This document shows positions 15,872-22,993 of a stretch of DNA of 41,980 bases, piece by piece (positions within the stretch are counted from its first letter, which is position 1; each line of letters begins with the position of its first letter). The position numbers were made by a program, and so were the translations under genes. Location of the stretch: NCBI GenBank assembly GCA_036005845.1, contig DASYQD010000107.1, positions 1-41,980 of the forward strand. The letters are read 5' to 3'. The notes under the pieces were generated by a model. That model was not told the DNA's origin. It did no database searches and worked only from the letters and a program-made list of their open reading frames with translations. Origin of the DNA: DASYQD01 sp036005845. GTDB lineage: Bacteria; Acidobacteriota; Thermoanaerobaculia; Multivoradales; JAIOJS01.

Positions 15872-16743
15872 TGCTCCGGCCGCTTGCGGATGTCGCCCTC
15901 GAGCGCCGCGAGGTAGCGCGCGGTGAGCGCTGCCACTGCCTCGTCGCCGCGGTTCTCGCTCCCTTCTGCATCGGAAGGCAACATCGGCTCGCCGATCTCG
16001 ACGCGATAGCGGCCACCGGGCTCGGGCCAGGCGACGATGGTCACCGCCGGCGCGCCGGTGCGCAACGCCACGCTCGCCGGCAGCGGCGTCACCAGCGCCG
16101 GGTGGCCGAGGAACGGCAGCACGATGCCCTGGCCTGGGCGCACCCGCTGGTCCATCACCACGCCCGCCTTGCCGCCCTCGCGCAGCACGCGGAAGAGCTG
16201 CTTGGCGGCGCCGCGCTTGGCGATCTGGCGCTCGTTCCAGCGGGCGCGCTCGGCGTCCATGTAGCGGTAGACGAGCGGGTTGTTGAACGGCCGCACGACG
16301 ACGTGGAACGGCCCGCGGTAGAGGCCGACGGGCCGCGCCGCCACCTCCCAGTTGCCGAGGTGCGCGCTCAATACCAGCACGCCGCGGCCGAGCGCGTCGG
16401 CCGCCGCCAGATGATCCCAGCCCACGAGCGTGAGCCGTTTGCAGAGGCCGACGGCGTCGAGCCGCGACAGCGCGATGGTGTCGCAGGTCATCGCTCCGAA
16501 ATGCCGGTAGCAGCGGCGGGCGATGCGAGCGCGCTCGCGCGGCGGCAGCTCGGGGAGGACGAGCTCGAGGTTGCTCGCCACCGTACGGCGGCGGATGCCG
16601 AGCGCCCAGATCAGCTCGCCGAGCGCCGCGCCGAGAGGGCGCGCGGCGGCTAGCGGCAGCGCACGCACCAGGCCGCGTACGGCGAGAAAGAGGGCGAGCT
16701 CGCCGCGGTGGCGAAGGCGCGGTGGGGACGGCGCGGTGGGCAT
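15835..16743 (-). CDS. Lysophospholipid/lipid A acyltransferase, LpxL/HtrB family
   Basis: A 302-residue enzyme of the LpxL/LpxM family, which adds a secondary acyl chain to Kdo-lipid A from acyl-ACP at the inner membrane. H128-x4-E133 in SAHLGNWEVAAR is the catalytic pair. Also seen are the family block VVVRPFNNPLVYRYMDAER, GVVMDQRVRPGQGIVLPFLG and the C-terminal KRPEQWLWMHRRWRLD. One hydrophobic N-terminal segment anchors the protein. Its place after waaA and lpxK fits late lipid A acylation. It starts 116 nt after the lpxK stop, the only real gap in the operon, so an internal promoter is possible. Which acyl position it serves cannot be told. Confidence 0.9.
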   Translation of the reverse strand: MPTAPSPPRLRHRGELALFLAVRGLVRALPLAAARPLGAALGELIWALGIRRRTVASNLELVLPELPPRERARIARRCYRHFGAMTCDTIALSRLDAVGLCKRLTLVGWDHLAAADALGRGVLVLSAHLGNWEVAARPVGLYRGPFHVVVRPFNNPLVYRYMDAERARWNERQIAKRGAAKQLFRVLREGGKAGVVMDQRVRPGQGIVLPFLGHPALVTPLPASVALRTGAPAVTIVAWPEPGGRYRVEIGEPMLPSDAEGSENRGDEAVAALTARYLAALEGDIRKRPEQWLWMHRRWRLD

Positions 16744-16859
16744 GGAGGCCGCCGGCGGCGGTGGGGGCGGATTCTACGGCCGGGCTTACGAGGGGGGCCC
16801 GCTGAGCGTGGTGCGCGATCGGCTGTCGATCGTCCGCGAGCGGCCCGCGAGAAGGATGG

Positions 16860-17954
16860 CTACGTGTGGGTTGCCGGCAGGCGAGCAGAGAGCCAGCTCC
16901 AGAACGCCGGCTCGGGCGCGGCGGTTACAGGCAGCTCCCAGAGTGGCAGCGCGAGTTTGCCGTCGAGCTTGACGCGGTCTTTCGCGGTGGTGAGCACGCC
17001 GACGGCTTCAGCGCGCTGCGCGGCGCGCGCGATGAGGCGCACGCTGCGCGGCGGGTAGGCATGGTGGTCGGCGAAGGCGACGTGGTCGGCCACCGTGACG
17101 CCCGCGGCAGCGGCGGCGCGGCGCACGCGCTCGGGCCGCGCGATGCCGGTGACCAGCAGCAGCGCACCGGGCGGACCGTTGATACTAGCGACCGTCTGTG
17201 AGTTTTTCTGATGGTTCGACGATCCTCCCGCTCGGGTCGTGACTCGCTCACTGCTATCGGCGGGTTTCACCAACTGCGGTGCCTGCGGCCGCACCACGCA
17301 GGCGAAGGCAGCGCCCGCGAAGCCGTATGCAGCGAGCGCCTCACTTACCTCGCGCGCGCGCTCGGGCGTTGCGCCCGCGCCTGTCAGCAGCACCGCGTGT
17401 GCGCGCGCTGTCGCCACTAGCGGCTCGCGGAGGCGACCGCTGGGTAGGAGGCGGCCGCCGCCAAACGGGTCGTCGTCGGGCAGCGCCAGCAGATCGAGGT
17501 CGCGATGCAGCCGCAGGTGTGAGAAGCCGTCGTCGAGCAGGAAGAGCTGCGGCGGCGCCGCCAACGTGGCGAGCAGCAGCCGCGCGGCGTCGATGCGCCG
17601 CGCCGCCACCGCGACGGGAACGCCCGGCAGCGACTCGGCGAGTAGCCAAGGCTCGTCGCCGGCGCGTTCCGGCAGCACCAGCGGGCCAGCGCCCGTGGAC
17701 ACCACGAGCGGGCCGCTGCCGCGGCGGCCGTAGCCGCGCGACAGCACCGCCACCGCGACGCCGCGCTCGCACAGCCAGGAGGCGACGGCGCCCACGACCG
17801 GCGTCTTGCCGGTGCCGCCCCAGTGCAGGTTGCCGATGCTCCACACCGGCACCGGCAGCCGCTCGGCGCGCGTGCTCCAGTAGCCGACACGGCGACGGTG
17901 GGCCGCGGCGTAGAGGCGTTGCCAGGGCGAGCGCGAGGGCGGCGGCGCGGTCAC
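16860..17954 (-). CDS. lpxK: Tetraacyldisaccharide 4'-kinase
   Basis: A 364-residue LpxK: phosphorylates the 4' position of the lipid A disaccharide. The Walker A motif G46-G-T-G-K-T51 in GNLHWGGTGKTPVV, SRGYGRR, and D141-D142-G-F-S-H, followed by FGGGRLLPSGRLREP, are diagnostic; GIARPERV is the usual late motif. The N-terminus carries the membrane-associated LYAAAHRRRVGYW segment. Between the catalytic half and GIARPERV lies a Ser/Thr/Asn-rich stretch of about 35 residues (coded at 17170-17275) with local base composition richer in A and T than the rest; it looks like a recent insertion in a surface loop. Start GTG overlaps the waaA stop in a GTGA junction. Confidence 0.94.
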   Translation of the reverse strand: MTAPPPSRSPWQRLYAAAHRRRVGYWSTRAERLPVPVWSIGNLHWGGTGKTPVVGAVASWLCERGVAVAVLSRGYGRRGSGPLVVSTGAGPLVLPERAGDEPWLLAESLPGVPVAVAARRIDAARLLLATLAAPPQLFLLDDGFSHLRLHRDLDLLALPDDDPFGGGRLLPSGRLREPLVATARAHAVLLTGAGATPERAREVSEALAAYGFAGAAFACVVRPQAPQLVKPADSSERVTTRAGGSSNHQKNSQTVASINGPPGALLLVTGIARPERVRRAAAAAGVTVADHVAFADHHAYPPRSVRLIARAAQRAEAVGVLTTAKDRVKLDGKLALPLWELPVTAAPEPAFWSWLSARLPATHT

Positions 17955-19411
17955 CGGCGTGCGCGGCCGGGAGCCCGCATCTCCACCGCCGCGGGCGCTC
18001 GTGGCGGCGCGAGAGGGTCGCGTGGTGTCGCGGCCGCCGACACTCTTCGATTCGTCCGCGCCTGCGCGGCAGTCGCCGCCGCCTCGCGAGCCGCCTCGAC
18101 CCGCGCGAGCACCGGCCTAAGCACCGCGAGCGTGCGCTCGAGCGCGCCGCGGTTGGTGTCGACAAGGCGCAGCGCGCGCGCGCCCAGCTCACTCGCCGTC
18201 GCCGGCTCGTCGAGCCACTCGCGCCACGCGGCCGCGAGATCGTCGCTGCCCGCCACGCGCCGCCACGCTGCCGCGGCGTCGAACTGCGCCGCCATGTCGC
18301 GGAAGTTCTCCATCGACGGTCCGACGGCGATGGCGCGCGCGAAGCGCGCCGGCTCGAGCGGGTTGTGGCCGCCCTTCGGCGCCAGCGTGCCGCCGACGAA
18401 GCAGCCGGCGGCGAGCCGATACAGCGACGCGAGCTCGCCGAGACTGTCGAGCAGCAGGACAGCGGGCGCGGCCGCAACGGTTCCTTCGGCTGCGCCAGGC
18501 AAGATCGCGGCGCGCGCACTGAGCTGCGACGCGCCGCTGCTCGCCGTCTCGAGCGCGCTGCGGCGTTGCCACGGCAAACCGCTCGCGGCGAGCAGGCGCG
18601 CGACTTCCTCCCACCGCTCCGGATGCCGTGGCGCCAGCACGAGCAGAGCGCGCTCGCCGCCGCCGATTGACTGGAAGGCGGCGAGCATCGCGCTCTCCTC
18701 GCCGGCCATCGTCGAGCCGGCGACGAGGATCGGCCGGCCCGCCGCCGCGGCGCGCATCGCCTCCTCCAGCCGCGGCTGCGGCGTCGGCTCGGGTGCGTCG
18801 TACTTGAGGTTGCCGGCGACGGTCACTTTCTCCGCCGCCACGCCGAGGCTCTGCAGCCGCCGTCCGTCCTCCGCCGTCTGCACGGCGAAGCGATCCACCG
18901 TGCCGAGAAGCCAGCGCGCCACGCGCGGCCGCTTCGACAGCAGCCGCAGCGTGCGGTCGCCGACGCGGCCGTTGATCACCACGACCGGCAGCTCGCGTTG
19001 CCGGCAACGGGCGAGGAGCAGTGGCCAGTAGTCGCCTTCGACGAGCACCAGCGCCGCCGGCTGCACCCGCCGCAGGAAGCGCTCCACCAGCGGGTCCAAG
19101 TCGATCGGCAGGTAGCCGACGGCGGCGCGACCTCCGAAGCGCACCCGCGCGCGCTCCTGGCCGGTCGGCGTGATCGTCGTCACCAGCAGCGGCGTCGCGG
19201 CCGGCAGCGTGTCGGCGACGACGGCGGCCACCGCGACCTCGCCGACCGACACGGCGTGCAGCCAGAGCGCACCCGGCGTCGCCTCCGGCACCGCGATGCT
19301 CAGCCTGCCGCGCAACGTAGGAAGGTAGTGGCGACCGCGGAGCAGCAGCAACAACGGGCCGGCGGTGACGAGCAGGATCGCCACGGCCAGCTGGTACAGG
19401 AGCCATGCCAC
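17951..19411 (-). CDS. waaA: 3-deoxy-D-manno-octulosonic acid (Kdo) transferase
   Basis: A 486-residue GT30 enzyme that attaches Kdo from CMP-Kdo to lipid IVA. The N-terminal membrane anchor (WLLYQLAVAILLVTAGP) is followed by WLHAVSVGE58, whose glutamate is the catalytic base of the family; later come VEGDYWPLLL, NGRVGDRTLR, GNLKYD, GSTMAGEE, and the donor-site block GGTLAPKGGHNPLEPA. Start: the frame is open to 19525, but GTG at 19411 gives the normal anchor at the N-terminus. The final 60 residues are Ala/Arg-rich and not conserved. First gene of the minus-strand LPS operon, divergent from the sigma factor gene across a 257-nt spacer. Confidence 0.93.
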   Translation of the reverse strand: MAWLLYQLAVAILLVTAGPLLLLLRGRHYLPTLRGRLSIAVPEATPGALWLHAVSVGEVAVAAVVADTLPAATPLLVTTITPTGQERARVRFGGRAAVGYLPIDLDPLVERFLRRVQPAALVLVEGDYWPLLLARCRQRELPVVVINGRVGDRTLRLLSKRPRVARWLLGTVDRFAVQTAEDGRRLQSLGVAAEKVTVAGNLKYDAPEPTPQPRLEEAMRAAAAGRPILVAGSTMAGEESAMLAAFQSIGGGERALLVLAPRHPERWEEVARLLAASGLPWQRRSALETASSGASQLSARAAILPGAAEGTVAAAPAVLLLDSLGELASLYRLAAGCFVGGTLAPKGGHNPLEPARFARAIAVGPSMENFRDMAAQFDAAAAWRRVAGSDDLAAAWREWLDEPATASELGARALRLVDTNRGALERTLAVLRPVLARVEAAREAAATAAQARTNRRVSAAATPRDPLAPPRAPAAVEMRAPGRARR

Positions 19412-19668
19412 GGGCGGGCAGTATACGAGCGCTCCGGCGGCCCTCCCGGGGGAGGTCGCCGACCGACCGGGCCGCTCGCGAGCCGAATGGTTGCGGCCGG
19501 CGCGTCCTGCGGCGGCCCCAGGCACTACAATGCAGTCGAGCGCAGACGGCGGAATGGCGACACCCCCCCGCGGGTTCTGCCCTGCGCCGTACCCGGAAGC
19601 GCGGTCTACTGTTCGGCCTAGACGCCGTCGCCGGGCCGTCCGTAAGCTTCCCGGGAGGAACCCTGATC
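19412..19668. promoter_or_regulatory. Divergent intergenic region between waaA and the ECF sigma gene
   Basis: This 257-nt spacer should hold the promoters for the LPS operon (minus) and the secretion operon (plus). I see TACAAT at 19526-19531 as a possible plus-strand -10 without a good -35. I also see GGAAGC (19595-19600), 17 nt, then CTAGAC (19618-19623), loosely like an ECF-type GGAAC/-10 pair that could mean autoregulation. Both are weak readings. Confidence 0.3.
19653..19659 (+). promoter_or_regulatory. Shine-Dalgarno site that favours a TTG start for the sigma gene
   Basis: GGGAGGA lies 10 nt ahead of TTG at 19669 but 22 nt ahead of ATG at 19681, so spacing favours the TTG. The two starts differ by only four residues. 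Confidence 0.5.
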
Positions 19669-20340
19669 TTGACGGTACCGATGCCCAGGCTGATCTTCAG
19701 CGAGCGCGACGAGCGCCAGCGTTGGCACGACTCGACCGACCTCGAGCTGCTCGAAGGCCTGCGCGCGGGCAACGAGCGCGCCCTCGACGAGCTGGTGCAG
19801 CGCAAGACCGCGGCCCTGCTCCAGGTGGCCTTCCGCGTCCTCGGCGACATCGAGGAGGCGCGCGACGTCGTGCAGGTCTCCTTCCTTCGCATGTGGGAGC
19901 ACCGCACGCGCTTCGACGCCCGCTGGAGCCCCAACACCTGGATCTACCGCATCGTCACCAACCTCTCGATCGACCACCTGCGCTCGCGCAAGAGCCGCGA
20001 GCGGCACCAGGAGCCCTATCGCCACCACCTGCGGCAGGTGGAGTCCGAGCGCGGCTTCTCGGAGCTGCAGGCGCGCGAGGTGGAGGCGATCTTCAACGAG
20101 CTGGCGCACGGCCTCTCCGAGAAGCAGCGTCTCGCCTTCCTGCTGCGCGAGGTCGAGGGCCTCTCGTCGCAGGAGGTCGCCGCCGTCCTCGAGTGCCGCG
20201 AGTCGACGGTGCGCAACCACCTCTTCAACGCCCGCAAGGCGCTGCAGAAGGAGATCCGCCGGCGCTACCCCGAGTACGCGCAGGAGATGCCGCGCCGCCT
20301 CAATCTCGAAAGCAGCGAGCAGGAGGCGCTGGCGCCGTGA
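19669..20340 (+). CDS. ECF-type RNA polymerase sigma factor
   Basis: A protein of about 223 residues with both sigma-70 regions of an ECF factor. Region 2: NERALDELVQRKTAALLQVAFRV..., then DVVQVSFLRMWEHRTRF and NTWIYRIVTNLSIDHLRSRK, the -10 recognition and core-binding block. Region 4: LSEKQRLAFLLREVEGLSSQE and VAAVLECRESTVRNHLFNARKAL, the -35 recognition helix-turn-helix. Start is TTG 19669 or ATG 19681. The gene overlaps the next one (an anti-sigma factor) in GTGA, and both sit at the head of the secretion operon, so this factor probably controls the operon or its secreted products. The target promoters are not known. Length and motifs are normal. Confidence 0.92.
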   Translation: MTVPMPRLIFSERDERQRWHDSTDLELLEGLRAGNERALDELVQRKTAALLQVAFRVLGDIEEARDVVQVSFLRMWEHRTRFDARWSPNTWIYRIVTNLSIDHLRSRKSRERHQEPYRHHLRQVESERGFSELQAREVEAIFNELAHGLSEKQRLAFLLREVEGLSSQEVAAVLECRESTVRNHLFNARKALQKEIRRRYPEYAQEMPRRLNLESSEQEALAP

Positions 20341-20924
20341 GCGGCCATAACGAGCTTCTTCGCTGCCCCGACTGGCGCCGGCTCGCCGCCGCCCGCGATG
20401 CCTCGCCCGCCGAGCCGCCGGGTTGGGAGGAGGCCCTGCGCCACCTCGACGCCTGCGCGGACTGCCGCCCGGCCGCGATCGCCGCCGATCCGCTGCTCGC
20501 CTTCCGCCGCCTGCCGGCTCCGGCTCTCGCCGCCGACGAGGCGGAGTCGATGCGCCTGCGCGTGGCCGCGCTCGTCGGCGCCAGCCGCATCACCGGCGCG
20601 CCGCCGTCCTCGTCGCGGCTCGCCGCGCAGCTCACCCGCCGCCGCCGTTCCTTCGCCGCGCTGCCGCTGCGCCAAGTCGCCGCCGCCGCCGTCGTCGCCG
20701 TCGCGCTCCTCGCCGGCGGCAACGCGCCGCAGGGCGATGCGGTGCTCGCCTTCGCGCCCGCCGCCGGGCTCCCGAATCACCCCGCCAGCACGCCGGCGCT
20801 CGACGCCGCCATCGCCGCCGAGCCCGTCCTCGACGAGCTCGACCGGCCCTTCGACCACGTGGTGCAGTGGAACGGCGACGACCTCTCCGTGGTGCTGGTA
20901 GTCGACGGACGGCTGGGCGTCTGA
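20337..20924 (+). CDS. Zinc-binding anti-sigma factor (ZAS-like), membrane anchored
   Basis: A 195-residue protein. H36-x3-C40-x2-C43 in LRHLDACADC is the zinc-binding signature of ZAS anti-sigma domains, which hold an ECF sigma factor inactive. One transmembrane helix follows at about 112-128 (VAAAAVVAVALLAGG), after a basic RRRR stop, leaving a periplasmic tail of about 65 residues that ends in WNGDDLSVVLVVDGRLGV. GTG start overlaps the sigma stop (GTGA), the usual coupling of cognate pairs. I infer that it senses a periplasmic or envelope signal tied to the secretion machine. The match is by motif and topology; overall sequence similarity to known anti-sigma factors cannot be tested here. 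Confidence 0.75.
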   Translation: MSGHNELLRCPDWRRLAAARDASPAEPPGWEEALRHLDACADCRPAAIAADPLLAFRRLPAPALAADEAESMRLRVAALVGASRITGAPPSSSRLAAQLTRRRRSFAALPLRQVAAAAVVAVALLAGGNAPQGDAVLAFAPAAGLPNHPASTPALDAAIAAEPVLDELDRPFDHVVQWNGDDLSVVLVVDGRLGV

Positions 20925-21688
20925 GCGGCCGGCAGCTCCTCGACGCGCGCAGCACCCGCTGCGCGGCGCTGCTGTTGCTGACGCTGCTGCTGCCGGCCGC
21001 GGCGCTCTACGCACAGGCCGACGCCGAGCTGGTGCTTCACGTCTACGCGCTGCGCCACCAGACGGCCGGGGACGCCCTCGGGCTCGTGCAGCCGCTGCTC
21101 TCGCCGCGCGGCACCGTCGAGCTGCGCCCCGGCGACAACACGCTGGTGCTGCGCGACACCCCACAAGCCATCTCGCGCATCCTGCCGGTGCTGGTCGGCT
21201 TCGACCACCCGTCGCGGCCGGTCGACGTCGAGCTGTGGATGGTGCGCGCCAGCGGCAAGAGCGCCGTGTCGCCGCCGATGCCCAGGCAGAGCAGCGTCCC
21301 CCCCGACCTGCTGCGCGCGCTCGCCGAGCACCTGCCCTACGAGCAGTACGCGCTCCTCGGCAGCAGCAAGGTGCGTGGCGCCGAGGGCGAGAAGATGACC
21401 TTCCAGGTGGCCGGCGACTACGCCGTCCGCTTTCGCCTCGGCACCGTCGTCGCCGAGCAGCGGCTGCGCCTCAACGACTTCGAGGTGCTGCTGATGCCCG
21501 ACAACGGCGACCCGGTGTCGCTGCTGAAAAGCCAGCTCAACCTCTGGCTCGGCCGCAGCATGGTCTTCGCGCTGTCGCCGGGCGAGGGGAGCAGCACGGC
21601 GTTGATGGTCGTCGTGCGCTGCCGCGCTGCCGAGGCGGCCGCGGCGCCGATGCGCGCCACGCCGCGGCCGCACGGGGGAGGCGGCTGA
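20921..21688 (+). CDS. Exported secretin N-domain-like protein of the secretion operon
   Basis: A protein of about 255 residues with a Sec signal peptide (basic start, CAALLLLTLLLPAAALYAQA, cleavage after YAQA or nearby). The next 70 residues, LVLHVYALRHQTAGDAL through TLVLRDTPQAISRILPVLV, resemble the N1/NolW-like repeat of secretins, where such a unit packs in the periplasmic ring; the rest is an uncharacterised beta-rich region ending in a Gly/Pro tail. No ATG, GTG or TTG gives a clean start: CTG at 20921 overlaps the anti-sigma stop as CTGA and yields the signal peptide directly; a GTG near 20867 would add about 18 residues. The stop overlaps the gspF start (TGATG). I infer a partner of the secretin or an accessory ring protein. 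Confidence 0.6.
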   Translation: MSGRQLLDARSTRCAALLLLTLLLPAAALYAQADAELVLHVYALRHQTAGDALGLVQPLLSPRGTVELRPGDNTLVLRDTPQAISRILPVLVGFDHPSRPVDVELWMVRASGKSAVSPPMPRQSSVPPDLLRALAEHLPYEQYALLGSSKVRGAEGEKMTFQVAGDYAVRFRLGTVVAEQRLRLNDFEVLLMPDNGDPVSLLKSQLNLWLGRSMVFALSPGEGSSTALMVVVRCRAAEAAAAPMRATPRPHGGGG

Positions 21689-22896
21689 TGCAGTTCGTCT
21701 GCCGGCTCGGCACGCCCGAGGGCGCCGTCATCGAGGAGGTGCACAACGGCAGCGATCCGGACGTCGTGCGCCAGGACCTCCAGCGCAAGGGCTTCCACGT
21801 CTTCGAGGTGCGGCCGCGCATGGCGCTGGCGATGGCGTTGCCGCGGCGCGGCCGGCGCGGCAGGCTGCCGATCCAGCAGTTCCTGATCTTCAACCAGGAG
21901 CTCGCGGCGCTCATCGCCGCCGGGCTGCCGCTGCTGCAGTGCCTCGAGCTGATGCTCGAGCGCATGAAGAACCAGCTCTTCCGCGAGGTGCTCACCGACG
22001 TGCGCGAGCGCGTCGCCTCGGGCCAGGAGCTGTCGGCCGCCTTCGAGGCGCACGGCGAGCTCTTCCCGCGCCTCTATCCGTCGAGCCTCAAGGCCGGCGA
22101 GCGCAGCGGCGACCTCGAGAAGGTGATCCGCCGCTTCGTGCGCTACCTGCAGCTCCTGCTCGAGGCGAGGAAACGCGTCGTCTCGGCGCTCGTCTATCCG
22201 GCGGTGCTCGTCTGCCTGTCGCTGGCGATGATCATCATCATGACGGTGTTCGTGGTGCCGAAGTTCGCCGGGCTCTACGCCGACCTCGAGGCCGAGCTGC
22301 CGCTGATCACCCGCGTCACCCTCGGCATCGGGCAGTTCATTCGCGCCAACTGGCTCGTCATCGGCGTCGTGCTGGTCGGCGGCGTCTGGGCGCTGCGGCG
22401 ATGGAGCCAGACGCCCACCGGCCGGGTCGCGCTCGACCACCTCCGCCTGCGCCTGCCGGTGCTGGGGCCGGTGTTCCACCGCTTCGGCATCTCGGAGATG
22501 ACGCGCTCGCTCGCCACGCTGCTCGACGGCGGGCTGCCGCTCGTCCCCTCGCTCGAGATCGCCACCGGCGCGGTCGGCAACTCCTGGCTGCGCGAGCAGC
22601 TCGTGCCTACCGTGCAGCGGGTGCGCGAGGGGCGCGCGCTCCACGTCGCGCTCGAGCAGACCGGCGTCATGGAGGACCTCGCCATCGACATGGTGAAGGT
22701 GGGCGAGACGACCGGCGCGCTCGGCACCATGCTCACCAACGTCTCCGACTTCCTCGACCAGGAGGTCGAGATGCGCATGCAGCGGCTGCTGACGCTGGTC
22801 GAGCCGTTGATGCTCGTGTTCATGGGCATCATCGTGGCGTTGTTGCTGATTTCGGTGTACCTGCCGATGTTCTCGATACTCGGACAGGTGAAATGA
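21688..22896 (+). CDS. gspF: Type II secretion/type IV pilus inner-membrane platform protein GspF/PilC
   Basis: A 402-residue platform protein. After an N-terminal cytoplasmic part (residues 1-50), two repeated T2SSF helical-bundle domains follow: the first begins FLIFNQELAALIAAGLPLLQ and contains LKAGERSGDLEKVI; the second contains LATLLDGGLPLVPSLEIA and VKVGETTGALGTML. Three membrane helices are visible: VYPAVLVCLSLAMIIIMTVF, LVIGVVLVGGVWAL, and the C-terminal LMLVFMGIIVALLLISVYLP. It couples the GspE ATPase to pseudopilus assembly. ATG 21688 overlaps the previous stop by one base. The following 97 nt to gspE hold a hairpin repeat. Confidence 0.95.
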   Translation: MQFVCRLGTPEGAVIEEVHNGSDPDVVRQDLQRKGFHVFEVRPRMALAMALPRRGRRGRLPIQQFLIFNQELAALIAAGLPLLQCLELMLERMKNQLFREVLTDVRERVASGQELSAAFEAHGELFPRLYPSSLKAGERSGDLEKVIRRFVRYLQLLLEARKRVVSALVYPAVLVCLSLAMIIIMTVFVVPKFAGLYADLEAELPLITRVTLGIGQFIRANWLVIGVVLVGGVWALRRWSQTPTGRVALDHLRLRLPVLGPVFHRFGISEMTRSLATLLDGGLPLVPSLEIATGAVGNSWLREQLVPTVQRVREGRALHVALEQTGVMEDLAIDMVKVGETTGALGTMLTNVSDFLDQEVEMRMQRLLTLVEPLMLVFMGIIVALLLISVYLPMFSILGQVK

Positions 22897-22923
22897 GCCC
22901 TTCGAAGAGAGCCGGCTTCCGGG

Positions 22924-22960
22924 CCCCTCTCTCCCCGGCGAGGGGAGAGAGGGGTTGGGG
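22924..22960. repeat. GC-rich hairpin repeat, copy B, between gspF and gspE
   Basis: CCCCTCTCTCCCC (22924-22936) pairs perfectly with GGGGAGAGAGGGG (22942-22954) around the loop GGCGA: a 13-bp stem. TTGGGG follows. Copy C at 31123-31153 shares the loop and right arm exactly. It lies in the mRNA between two operon genes, where it could stabilise or process the message; no T-run follows. Confidence 0.7.
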
Positions 22961-22993
22961 AGTCGCCAGCACACCAGGGATGAGACTTTAAAA

